Below, in pieces: positions 16,733 through 24,628 of a stretch of 64,000 nt of DNA (the stretch's first letter is position 1; each line of letters opens with the position of its first letter). The stretch comes from Terricaulis silvestris. Its GTDB lineage: Bacteria > Pseudomonadota > Alphaproteobacteria > Caulobacterales > Aquidulcibacteraceae. A program made the translations under genes and the position numbers. The stretch lies in assembly GCF_009792355.1 (NCBI RefSeq), contig NZ_CP047045.1:3250501-3314500 (forward strand), written 5' to 3'. A model generated the notes under the pieces. That model was given only the letters and a program-made list of their open reading frames with translations. It ran no database searches and was not told where the DNA came from.

Positions 16733-18265
16733 TTATTCCTTGTCTGGTTTGGTGAAGGAAATGCCGGTCCAGTCGATCCGGATTGCCTCGGGAATGGCCT
16801 CGCCACGTGCGGCAAAGAAATCCTTCACTGCGTTCGCGCACGCGGGCACCGCGTAATAGTCGTCGATGATCACGGCGCCGCCCGGCGCCACCCGATCGTA
16901 GAGCGCCGTTAGGGCATCCATGGTGGATTCGTAAAAGTCCCCGTCGAGCCGGAGGAGCGCTAGTTGATCACAAGGCGCGCTCGCCAGTGTGTCTCGAAAC
17001 CAACCCTCGATGAAGACAACGTTGCCGCTGAGCAGCCCATAGGCGTTGAAATTGCGTTCGACGATCGCGCGGGAGATCGCCAGTTCGGGCGCCTTACCGC
17101 GGCTGAGGTCCAGGTTGGAGTCCTCGGGGCGGCTCGACACTGGCAGGCCGCGAAAACTATCGGCGACAAGCACCTTGCGGCTCGTCATCCCGTGCGCCTG
17201 TAGATAGGCCGCCATGAAGATACAGCCGCCGCCGCGCCAGACCCCGCATTCAATTACGTCGCCCGGAATATCGTTCTTGCGGATCTGTTCAAGGCAATCG
17301 TGCAGATTTTCCATCCGCTTGCGCCCCATCATTGACTGCGCGAAGCCGAGATTGGAGAGGCTTCGCTCGAAAAGGAGCCCTTCATTCCGCGCCGCCTCGA
17401 AGGCGGCGTAGCGTTGCGGATAGGCAGCGCGGAGATCGAGATAAGTTGCGGGATCGTACTTTGCTTTTCCTTCGAGACATTCCCGCAGATAGAGCAATCG
17501 GAATTCGTCCTCCAGGTAGATCTCATTCAGAATTGAGCACTTTATCAATTCCAGATAACGAAGAAGCGGTCCGGTGCGCCTCGGCGAGGGATGTGCCGCC
17601 ACATGAGCAGCCACGTATGGCGCGAGCGCCTCTGCGGGCGCCACCTTCAACAATTCGCGAATGCCATCGGTAGTCTCCGCCGTCCATTGCCCAGTTTTGA
17701 TCCGCTCCTCGATTTCGGCATACGCGTCACGCAACACGATATTGCCAGGATCGAGATTGCCAATCACCGCGATGCCCTTATCAAAGTCGAGAATCGTCGC
17801 ATCGAAGACCGCTATCTCCAAATCGGGCCGGTATTCCCGCAAAATCGGAATCATCCGATAAACATCGCCTGTCCAGGCTTGGCTCTGTCGCTCTCGCTCG
17901 GCCCACAAGATGTCGCCAGGCGCCACGTCATCGATCACGATCAGCGAATGCGGCGCGGCGTGCGTTTCGAGGTTGATAAAGTCGCGCAGTGCAAACTCGG
18001 CCAAATGCATGCCGTCGATGAACGCCAAATCGGGTTTTTGGCCAAAGATGGCGTCGACATCGGAACGGGCGAAAAAGGCATCGCTCGTTTGGCGGTAAAG
18101 CCGCGTCGGCTGGGTCAGCGCCCCGGTGATCTTCGGTTCGGGGTCGATACCGAGACGGGGACAATCAGCCAGCTCCAGGCTTGCGCCTGCCAAACAACCG
18201 ATCTCGACATAAAAGTCGGGGCGGACCGCGGCATGGATTTGCTTCAGCGCGTCGAGATAGTTCAT
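16733..18265 (-). CDS. double methyltransferase: class I SAM domain fused to TylF-like O-methyltransferase
   Basis: This 510-residue protein contains two methyltransferase units. The N-terminal one (about 1-170) has YVEIGCLAGASL, LAFIDGMH and LIVIDDVAPG, like CmcI/Methyltransf_24 enzymes. The C-terminal one (about 300-510) has VIECGVWRGGGCIFMAAYL, LLRLDGDFYEST and VIIDDYY, the TylF/macrocin O-methyltransferase pattern with its metal-binding Asp pair. The middle (190-300) is helical. Such enzymes methylate sugar hydroxyls, so it may make two methyl modifications on one glycan. Its ATG overlaps the stop of the upstream GT2-like gene (ATGA at 18262-18265). Confidence 0.87.
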   Translation of the reverse strand: MNYLDALKQIHAAVRPDFYVEIGCLAGASLELADCPRLGIDPEPKITGALTQPTRLYRQTSDAFFARSDVDAIFGQKPDLAFIDGMHLAEFALRDFINLETHAAPHSLIVIDDVAPGDILWAERERQSQAWTGDVYRMIPILREYRPDLEIAVFDATILDFDKGIAVIGNLDPGNIVLRDAYAEIEERIKTGQWTAETTDGIRELLKVAPAEALAPYVAAHVAAHPSPRRTGPLLRYLELIKCSILNEIYLEDEFRLLYLRECLEGKAKYDPATYLDLRAAYPQRYAAFEAARNEGLLFERSLSNLGFAQSMMGRKRMENLHDCLEQIRKNDIPGDVIECGVWRGGGCIFMAAYLQAHGMTSRKVLVADSFRGLPVSSRPEDSNLDLSRGKAPELAISRAIVERNFNAYGLLSGNVVFIEGWFRDTLASAPCDQLALLRLDGDFYESTMDALTALYDRVAPGGAVIIDDYYAVPACANAVKDFFAARGEAIPEAIRIDWTGISFTKPDKE

Positions 18266-19239
18266 GGCGGGCTGCTTTCGGCGTTCCAACGGGGCTCGGC
18301 CGCCTTTATGCACGCTGCGACCTCAGGTCGGAACTGGCCCAAAAGCAGCGGTATCTGTTGGGAGAACTGAAACGCTTTGCCGTGGATCCCGTGATATTGC
18401 GCCATGTAGCGCTGAACCTCGTCGGCAATCGTCTCCGCTGGACGGCTCGACATCACACCGCCATGGATCTGATGAAACGTCGCCTCCCCGAAAAGCGAAA
18501 TCAGCGTGGCGCCCGGTAGCCCGCCAACGCAGTTGTAGAAATCGAGATTCGCAATGCCGCCGCCGGGAATATCGAAGCGCGGATCAAATCCGCCCGCCTC
18601 CTCGTACATGGCGCGGGAGAGAAAAATCAGGTTGCTTTCCGCCATTGGCCCGAACCAGGCCGCCGTGTTCACCCCGGTGAGCACACTGACCTCGAAAAGC
18701 TTGTATCCGTTCTCGCGCCATGGGACCGATGCGAGAAGCGCATCCTCGACCTGCTGGTTATAGCCGGTCTCTGCCGCCCTGGTTTGCATTGCTGGTCCGA
18801 GATGCAGCCCGATCGTCGCTACTACAGCCCTGTTGAACCCCTTCAATGCCTGGATAGCCAGCATCAACACGCCAGGGCTCGCGATCCGCGCGCCGTCGAT
18901 CATGATCCCGACGAAGGGCGCCCGAGCCATGGCAACGCCGGCATTAATCGCGGTGCAAGGCGAAGGCAGCGCAACATCCCGCGAGATGTCGAGATAGCGG
19001 AAGTTTGGGCCAAAACTTTCGGCCCGTTCGCGGCTAACCGGTTGCCGCGAGCCGTTCTCCACCACGATCACCTCGTAGTCCTCGGCCCCGACTTGGCTTT
19101 GATAGGCAGTTGAAAGCGAAAACAGCGACCGTTCCGACTCTCGCACCATATCGTACAGGACGACGATCACCGACAGAAACGGCGTGCGTTGCACACTGGG
19201 CACGCCGCGAGGCAAGTTGCTATCTCGATGGCGGGGCAT
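18262..19239 (-). CDS. GT2-like glycosyltransferase, paralogue A
   Basis: This 325-residue protein has the GT-A nucleotide-binding start FLSVIVVLYDM and EVIVVENGS. In place of a usual DxD it has MIDGARIASPG. It shares GYNQ, GGGIANLDFY and LFGEATFHQIHGG with the next gene, so the two are paralogues. The distal HxHGG could supply the catalytic or metal-binding residues normally found at the second GT2 motif. It is coupled to the downstream double methyltransferase. Predicted to be a cytoplasmic transferase or sugar-binding relative in glycan assembly. Confidence 0.8.
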   Translation of the reverse strand: MPRHRDSNLPRGVPSVQRTPFLSVIVVLYDMVRESERSLFSLSTAYQSQVGAEDYEVIVVENGSRQPVSRERAESFGPNFRYLDISRDVALPSPCTAINAGVAMARAPFVGIMIDGARIASPGVLMLAIQALKGFNRAVVATIGLHLGPAMQTRAAETGYNQQVEDALLASVPWRENGYKLFEVSVLTGVNTAAWFGPMAESNLIFLSRAMYEEAGGFDPRFDIPGGGIANLDFYNCVGGLPGATLISLFGEATFHQIHGGVMSSRPAETIADEVQRYMAQYHGIHGKAFQFSQQIPLLLGQFRPEVAACIKAAEPRWNAESSPP

Positions 19240-19321
19240 CTCGGACTACCTAATTTGAATCGCCGACCGAACGACTGCAAGTTGGTGGCAAGGGGTGACC
19301 CACGCGTTGCGTTTCTGGGAC

Positions 19322-20233
19322 TCACACTGGCGTGAGGGCATTAATTGAGCGCCGCAAGGATGGGTAGGTTTCTCGATTTAAGGCGCCATAGAAAAGCGGC
19401 CCTCGCTTGGATTTTGCAAACGCCTTTCCTCTCAGTCGCATATACTCCTCATGAAATTGCTCCCACGGCGAAACGGGATTGTTGGTGGCGATACCGCCAT
19501 GGACTTGATGAAAGGTCGCCTCGCCCAACAACATGATGAGCGCACCCGAGTGATCCTCACAGACGCGCAACCAGATGTCGAGGTTCGCCAACCCTCCTCC
19601 GGGCGTTTGAAACCGTTGATCGTAACCGCCGAGTTCCCGCCAATGTCGCGCCGTAAGAAAAAGTGCGTTGGTCTCCGCCGGCGTTACAAACCAACCATCG
19701 TTCGAGGAACCGGCGAACGCAGACACGCCAAAGAGTCGGTATCCGTCCGTCTCCCAGCTCGAACTATCCAAAAGCTGGTCTTCGACAGTCTGGTTGTATC
19801 CCTTGAGGACGCTTTGCATTTGAACCTCGGGTCCAAGATGGAAGGCAAGCGTGCCAATCATAGGCTTGGCGTGAAGCTTGGACGCCGCTAGTGCGGTGGA
19901 AAATAAACCAGGGGACGCCATTCGAGCGCCATCAATGCAAACGCCAACAAGATCGCCGCGCGCCAGCTCGAGACCGAGGCGAATAGCCCCAACGGGCGAC
20001 GCGGATGGGTTTTGTACCCGATGGATTGAGAGGTTGGGGGCCAAGCCGAGCAATAGATTGGCGTCGAATGGCTGGGTTGATCCATTGTCCAGCAGGATAA
20101 GCTCATAGTCAGAGTCGTGAAGGCCGCGCTGCATGGCGGGGGACATAGATCTGATCGTCCGCGGAAGCTCGCGCGCCATGTTATAGCCGATTATGATCAC
20201 AGAGAGTTTGGGGCGTTCGGACGCGACCGTCAT
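19322..20233 (-). CDS. GT2-like glycosyltransferase, paralogue B
   Basis: This 303-residue protein has LSVIIIGYNM, ELILLDNGS, VCIDGARMASPG, KGYNQ, PGGGLANLDIW and LLGEATFHQVHGG, each matched in paralogue A. The ATG at 20233 has AAGG about eight bases upstream. A GTG further upstream at 20287 is possible but has a poorer context. It is transcribed divergently from the CmcI-like gene at 20365. Probably acts in the same glycan pathway. Confidence 0.8.
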   Translation of the reverse strand: MTVASERPKLSVIIIGYNMARELPRTIRSMSPAMQRGLHDSDYELILLDNGSTQPFDANLLLGLAPNLSIHRVQNPSASPVGAIRLGLELARGDLVGVCIDGARMASPGLFSTALAASKLHAKPMIGTLAFHLGPEVQMQSVLKGYNQTVEDQLLDSSSWETDGYRLFGVSAFAGSSNDGWFVTPAETNALFLTARHWRELGGYDQRFQTPGGGLANLDIWLRVCEDHSGALIMLLGEATFHQVHGGIATNNPVSPWEQFHEEYMRLRGKAFAKSKRGPLFYGALNRETYPSLRRSINALTPV

Positions 20234-20364
20234 ATAGCTAACCTTGTCGAACGGATTTTCGATGTATCCTGCGGGTCCAATCAACACCGCACAATATTTC
20301 CTTCAGGCGAACACCACCCTAACGGCGCAGGCACAGTTTTTACACAAGCCGGTGAGACCCCAAC

Positions 20365-21060
20365 TTGCCCAATGACCAACACCGAGCACGCCCACAGTCC
20401 CCGGATCAGGTTCGCGGCCGGTCCTTCAGGACTGCGCTTTCTGCAGAGACATTATCGTCTATCCAAACTGGAGCCCTTCAGACTCTCTATCGCGACAGAG
20501 GCTTCCTCAAAAGCCCATTCGATGTTGCACTTTATCTGCAGCTTATCGGTCGATTGCGCCCAGCGTCGATTATCGAAATAGGAACGAAGCACGGCGGCAG
20601 CGCGCTCTGGTTCGCCGATCAAATGACTGCCCACGGACTCCGTGCCCGCGTTGTTTCCGTGGACCTCTCGCCCCCGGCCGACTTATCGGACGCGCGCATA
20701 CAGTTTGTTGCGGGTGACGCTCACGACCTGTCCGCTGCCCTGACGCATGACTTGCTCGCGAGCCTCCCGCACCCTTGGCTGGTTTCGGAAGACAGCGCCC
20801 ATACGTTCGAGGCCTGCACAGCCGTATTGCGCTTCTTCGACAATCATTTGGTCGTGGGCGACTACATCGTCATTGAGGATGGCGTCTTATCCGACATGGC
20901 CGAGCGGCACTATGAAACTTACGAACATGGCCCCAATCGCGCGGTAGAGAGGTTTCTCAGCGAGCACGTCGACACCTATGAGATAGACGGCGCGCTCTGC
21001 GATTTCTTCGGCCAAAACGTCACTTGGAATCCCAATGCGTGGCTGAGGAGAGCACGCTGA
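20365..21060 (+). CDS. CmcI-like class I methyltransferase
   Basis: This protein of up to 231 residues contains IIEIGTKHGGSALWFAD (SAM-binding loop), VVSVDLSPP, WLVSEDSAHTFE and YIVIEDGVLSD, the series seen in CmcI/cephalosporin-hydroxylase-like methyltransferases. These usually O-methylate sugars or small molecules. The start is uncertain: a TTG at 20365 is the first in-frame start, with GGTGAG upstream. An overlapping ATG at 20372 is in a different frame. It stands alone on the + strand, next to the glycan genes. Confidence 0.8.
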   Translation: MPNDQHRARPQSPDQVRGRSFRTALSAETLSSIQTGALQTLYRDRGFLKSPFDVALYLQLIGRLRPASIIEIGTKHGGSALWFADQMTAHGLRARVVSVDLSPPADLSDARIQFVAGDAHDLSAALTHDLLASLPHPWLVSEDSAHTFEACTAVLRFFDNHLVVGDYIVIEDGVLSDMAERHYETYEHGPNRAVERFLSEHVDTYEIDGALCDFFGQNVTWNPNAWLRRAR

Positions 21061-21365
21061 TCAACGCGGCGCGGCGGTCGTTGAAAGCGTGCTTAGCTGG
21101 TCCTGCTAGCCGGTGGCGTGGGCCCCCGAATGTCCGCTTCCGCGCGGTCCAACGCCACTCCCAATGGAGGCGCACACACTCTTGGCTCATCGCATTGAGT
21201 TCAAGCTGTCGGCTGCTCCGCGCGCATTGCGATGAAAGAAAGTGCTTTGGCTAGATGTGCAATATTGTCCGCGAGAGCGGCCAACTCTTGGCCCCTCTTA
21301 CGAAAACGCATTGAGGACGAGCTTCCTCGCGCTTTCGGAATCGAACGGCTGATCCTCAAAAGCTG
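21061..21365. other. noncoding gap before the prophage remnant
   Basis: It carries one reverse-oriented dispersed-repeat half-site at 21122-21144. No gene-like frame. The gap marks the left border of phage-type genes; I see no direct repeat that would be an obvious attachment site. Confidence 0.4.
21122..21144 (-). repeat. dispersed intergenic repeat half-site, reverse orientation
   Basis: GCCCCCGAATGTCCGCTTCC is the reverse complement of the right half of copy 1 (GGAAGCGGACATTC). It is the only clear copy in the opposite orientation and the rightmost one seen. Confidence 0.5.
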
Positions 21366-21590
21366 TCATTCTTCGCGTTCTGTATGACGACAGAAGGGGC
21401 AAGTGCAGCGTCGTGTAACAACGGCGTTTAGATGTCGTCTCACACCTTTGTCGAAGCCTTGCCGGCAAGAAAACGCCTTATTGCCCGGCGCGCGGGCGCG
21501 CCCAGTTTCGTGGTAGCGTCGTTGTCGTTTAGCTTTCGCCATCCTCTGAAGGTCAGAAACGGTTTTGACGCGATGACACCGCACAAACGT
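21366..21590 (-). pseudogene. C-terminal fragment of a second HNH endonuclease
   Basis: The frame reads CHRVKTVSDL...KAKRQRRYHETGR...RRHLNAVVTRRCTCPFC. It matches the C-terminal half of the intact HNH protein at 21803-22306 (CHRTKTVEDL...KAKRQRRYHETGR...RRHLNGFVTRRCPCAVC). The N-terminal half with the DH of the HNH site is absent. The two copies differ at many positions, so the duplication is old or the fragment came from a related phage. Confidence 0.7.
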
Positions 21591-21603
21591 AGTTGGACGG
21601 AAA

Positions 21604-21894
21604 TCACGGCGACCTATCCGCGAAGCGGCCCAACAGCGCTGCGGCTTCAGCCAACGTCGCGAGGTCAGCGGCAAGCGCACGGAATATTTCGCCGCGCGCG
21701 ATGCAAGGATCGTCTCCGCGCGGCGCGCTCGCCCCACGGTCAAGCCCCTCCTCTAAGAGACCCATGATGACGCTGTAGAGCGCATCTGAGGCGGCGCGCG
21801 CTTCAGCTTGATCGATCATCGCTGGACCCGGTGCACTTTGGCGCCGCGTCGCCTCCGTCATCGGCGCCATCCGGAGACGATTGAGAAAAGTCAT
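21604..21894 (-). CDS. small phage-associated hypothetical protein
   Basis: This product of up to 96 residues is mainly helical (AEARAASDALYSVIMGLLEEGLD; IFRALAADLATLAEAAALLGRF), overlapping the end of the HNH gene by about 90 bases. Other starts at 21870, 21861 or 21819 are possible; the last would avoid most of the overlap. Composition is gene-like. Function unknown. Confidence 0.5.
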   Translation of the reverse strand: MTFLNRLRMAPMTEATRRQSAPGPAMIDQAEARAASDALYSVIMGLLEEGLDRGASAPRGDDPCIARGEIFRALAADLATLAEAAALLGRFADRSP

Positions 21895-22306
21895 TCTCGC
21901 CAGAACAGACCGCGCACGGGCAGCGGCGCGTCACAAATCCGTTCAAGTGCCGGCGCAGCGTTTTTGAGAACCCCTGCTTGGCGGCTGAGTTGAAGGGCGA
22001 CCAAGTCTTCGCTGCACGTGAGCGACCGGTTTCGTGGTAGCGGCGTTGACGTTTGGCTTTCGCGATGCGGCGGAGATCTTCGACAGTTTTAGTGCGATGG
22101 CAACTAACACAAAGAGCTGCCCAATTGTCTGGCGCATTCGATCCGCCCAGACCGAGCGGAACGACGTGATCGAACTCGGACGCGACTAAACGCTGGTCAC
22201 AGGCGAGGCACCGACCGCCTTGTGCATCCCAGATACATTGCTTCAGCCGTCGCGAGGGTCTCTGGCGGCAATGAATCTCATTTGGCTTGCCTGCGCGGGT
22301 TTTCAT
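21803..22306 (-). CDS. HNH endonuclease
   Basis: This 167-residue protein has a full HNH site: CLACDQRL, EFDHVVPLGLGG, then the zinc-knuckle CVSCHRTKT. Its C-terminus has a second pair of CxC/CxxC cysteines (RRCPCAVC). Such nucleases in phage recombination modules cut DNA. The ATG overlaps the stop of the Bet gene (ATGA), showing it belongs to that operon. Confidence 0.88.
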   Translation of the reverse strand: MKTRAGKPNEIHCRQRPSRRLKQCIWDAQGGRCLACDQRLVASEFDHVVPLGLGGSNAPDNWAALCVSCHRTKTVEDLRRIAKAKRQRRYHETGRSRAAKTWSPFNSAAKQGFSKTLRRHLNGFVTRRCPCAVCSGENDFSQSSPDGADDGGDAAPKCTGSSDDRSS

Positions 22307-23316
22307 GAGCCAACGCTTGCGGTTGGCGGGGCCTGCTTGGGGGATTGCGGATCTCCTTGGTGCGAGCCCGCAGGCGGCGCCTCGGCGCTAACCTCTGTGT
22401 TCGCTTTTCCAAAGAGCCGGCGCGCTTCGCTGATTTGTTTTAGCGCAAACGCATCGCTGGGCGCCCATTCCCACAGCGTATGCAAGCTCGTGCTGTTAAC
22501 TTGGTCAAAGCGCTCAATCTCTTCGACAGACGCCTCCGCATAAAAACCGCGCAGCCGATCGAAGGCCTCATGAGCCAAAACTGGATTGAACCCGCCGTCG
22601 CTTCCGAACACAAACCAAAGCGTCCGTGTTTTGAGCAGGCGCCGCTTTGCAGCTTCATCGCCTTCGCGCAGGACTTCGGATGCGGTTTGCTCGGCTAAGC
22701 GAAGGCCATGCAGTTCTTCCTCGCCGTACAGACCGGACAGAATGTCGGGCCAGCCGCGGCGAAGCGCCTGGGCCTCAGCGCACTTGGCGATCATGACGCG
22801 CCCCATGCGCAACCACACGGGATCGAGCTGTCTCTTGCCCGTCGGATGATGCTGCCCGGTTGCGTCCGCCGCCCACTCTTCTCGTGTGGGCGCGTACTCG
22901 TCCCACCATGCCTCCCCCGCGACCGGATGCCAGACGCCGTCGCTTGATTTCCAAGCGCAAACTTCCGCGCGCGTTATGCCAAGCGGATTGAGATCGGCAT
23001 CGAGACGGCTCTCGTCCCGCTCTATCAAGGGCGCCGTTTCCATCGGCCGATAATCGCCTTGCCGAGCCGCAATGACGCGAAGCCCGTCGATCGTTGCCCA
23101 TGGCACCATTCGTCTGCGTTCGGGATCGCTGGCGTTCAAGATTAAGGGCGCCATTTGCCGCCGGAGCGGATCAAGGCCGGCCTGAACGGAGACTGCTATG
23201 AATTGATCAAACTCGATCTCGGTGCACTGGCGCGCAATGGTGCGCCGGATGAGTTTGAGCTGGGCGGAGGTGAACTCCCGTTTCGTGGCGTCCTTGTGTG
23301 CAGACCAACCGGACAT
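22303..23316 (-). CDS. bet: phage recombination protein Bet (RecT family)
   Basis: This 337-residue protein has the Bet/RecT core: LKLIRRTIARQCTEIEFDQFI, then GLDPLRRQM and MVPWATIDGLRVIAARQGDY, and EVCAWKSSDG followed by the WLRMGRVMIAKCAEAQALRRGWP helix. Bet anneals complementary single strands during phage recombination. GGAG stands about eight bases before the ATG. The C-terminal 60 residues are low-complexity and variable. It starts two bases from the Gp157 stop. No lambda-type exonuclease is seen beside it. Confidence 0.88.
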   Translation of the reverse strand: MSGWSAHKDATKREFTSAQLKLIRRTIARQCTEIEFDQFIAVSVQAGLDPLRRQMAPLILNASDPERRRMVPWATIDGLRVIAARQGDYRPMETAPLIERDESRLDADLNPLGITRAEVCAWKSSDGVWHPVAGEAWWDEYAPTREEWAADATGQHHPTGKRQLDPVWLRMGRVMIAKCAEAQALRRGWPDILSGLYGEEELHGLRLAEQTASEVLREGDEAAKRRLLKTRTLWFVFGSDGGFNPVLAHEAFDRLRGFYAEASVEEIERFDQVNSTSLHTLWEWAPSDAFALKQISEARRLFGKANTEVSAEAPPAGSHQGDPQSPKQAPPTASVGS

Positions 23317-23317
23317 C

Positions 23318-23935
23318 TCAGCGTCTCCGAACGGTAAGGCTGATAGAGCCGTTGGACAGCCTGGCGCCCGGGACTTCCTCGCCGCTGGTTAAGGCCTCCT
23401 TGGTCAGGCGCCGATTGAGCGTTGGCTTGAGATCGAAGAAGCGCGATGGAATTTGCGCTTCTTCCTCGACAATGAGGTTTGGGGGCCGCTCGGACAGAGA
23501 AAGTGTGGCGACAGGACGTTCGAGGGACTTGCGTTCCATCAACAGCAGCGCCTGCTCCAATATTGCGCGACGCGATTGACGACGTTCTTCGATGCGATGG
23601 AGGCGCACCGCGAGTGTGTCTTTTTGCGTTTTCAAGCCGTGCAGCAAGCCTTCATCGAAAAGATCGGCTTCCAGCATGAAGTCGAGGGTTTCGAGCAGCG
23701 AGGTTTCGCCCTCGGCGAGCATCAACATGAGATCTGGATCTTCGAGGGTTTCGTGGTGAACCTCGAGATTGGCGCGAATGGCCGTCAAGATTCGCATTTG
23801 CTCTTCGGCGCTTTGGCTGAGCTTTCCGTGGTCCGCCCGCGAACGCGGCCGTTGCCGGCTTGGTGACGAGAGATGGATTTCTGCTTTCGCCGCTCTATTT
23901 TCGACACCGTGTGCGGCGTCGGAATTGCTGGACAT
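23318..23935 (-). CDS. siphovirus Gp157-like protein
   Basis: This 205-residue product has a helical coiled-coil centre (LLETLDFMLEADLFDEGLLHG...TQKDTLAVRLHRIEERRQSRRAILEQALLLM). A beta C-terminus follows with LSLSERPPNLIVEEEAQIPSRFF, the typical end of Gp157 proteins. These are early phage proteins often found next to recombination genes; the function is not established. The N-terminal 60 residues are polar and disordered. ATG at 23935 with AAGGT upstream. Confidence 0.8.
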   Translation of the reverse strand: MSSNSDAAHGVENRAAKAEIHLSSPSRQRPRSRADHGKLSQSAEEQMRILTAIRANLEVHHETLEDPDLMLMLAEGETSLLETLDFMLEADLFDEGLLHGLKTQKDTLAVRLHRIEERRQSRRAILEQALLLMERKSLERPVATLSLSERPPNLIVEEEAQIPSRFFDLKPTLNRRLTKEALTSGEEVPGARLSNGSISLTVRRR

Positions 23936-24411
23936 ATTTTACCTTGATGAGACGGAGCCAGATCGGCGTTGCGCGCCAATCAGGACGGCGATTGTCCGCC
24001 CCACTGCCCTAAGCCCCCTGAAAAATCGTTTGGGGGCGAGGATGCTCAGCCCGCTTCGTTCGCGGATGCCTCCCCATCACTACCGCTCCAAAGTCGGCGG
24101 CAGTCCAGCGCAATTTTAGGCTCGGGCACGCGAAAGTCCTTAGTCGCCGCTGATGTTTGGAAGGCGAGCCGAACGCCAGTGCATAAGTGCGCGCCTCCAG
24201 TGAACATCGCGCCTTGTCCGGTGCATTTCCGAGCCGAGAACCGCTAGATTTTGCCCAACTCGATGCACAAGAAAGAGTCTTCTCTCAACCACAACATCAA
24301 CAGTGTTCAATTTTCGTTTTGGCGCTTCAGCAATGGCGGCGAGTCCGCGAACTAGAGCCAGTTCGGGCTCAGCGCTTTCGTTTCTTCGGCCTCAACGGGT
24401 TGTTTGAAACG
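23936..24411. other. noncoding region upstream of the phage genes
   Basis: No believable gene is seen in either strand. The promoter for the Gp157-Bet-HNH operon should lie near 23936-24000. The region ends at the sulfotransferase fragment. Confidence 0.4.
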
Positions 24412-24594
24412 TCAGGCTCCTGCCAACCGCGCCTTCGACAATGCGAGCGAAGCAAGTTTGATCGTCCCCGCCCAGCTTGACGCGGTTGGAGCAGCGGAAA
24501 TCGCAGTGAAGAGAAGAGTCGAGCCCACAAGTGAGGTCGAGGCGACGACGGCGTGGAAGGCCTCAAGACAAGGCAAGAGCGCCGACGACAGCAT
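24412..24594 (-). pseudogene. sulfotransferase C-terminal fragment
   Basis: The frame reads LSSALLPCLEAFHAV... and later TIKLASLALSKARLAGA. The intact sulfotransferase ending 35 bases away reads LSSAFVPCLEAFDRA... and TLKQIARDHAVANAIFAQ. The order and spacing agree over about 55 residues, but many positions differ. There is no P-loop part. It is best read as the leftover 3' end of a second, older sulfotransferase copy. Confidence 0.5.
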
Positions 24595-24628
24595 CTGACA
24601 TCGACAAAGAGCTGGCTTTCACCACGGC

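Larger units (their letters stand above)
21366..23935 (-). mobile_element. prophage recombination-module remnant
   Basis: Three phage hallmark genes lie in order and touch or overlap: Gp157 (23318-23935), Bet/RecT (22303-23316) and an HNH nuclease (21803-22306). A small frame and a broken second HNH copy follow. No integrase, terminase, capsid or tail genes are present, so this is a remnant or a domesticated module. It is inserted between glycan-modification genes. Confidence 0.65.

Noticed and set aside
17591-18370. 259-residue + strand frame opposite the double methyltransferase
   Set aside because: Typical GC-rich antisense shadow; the - strand gene has clear motifs.
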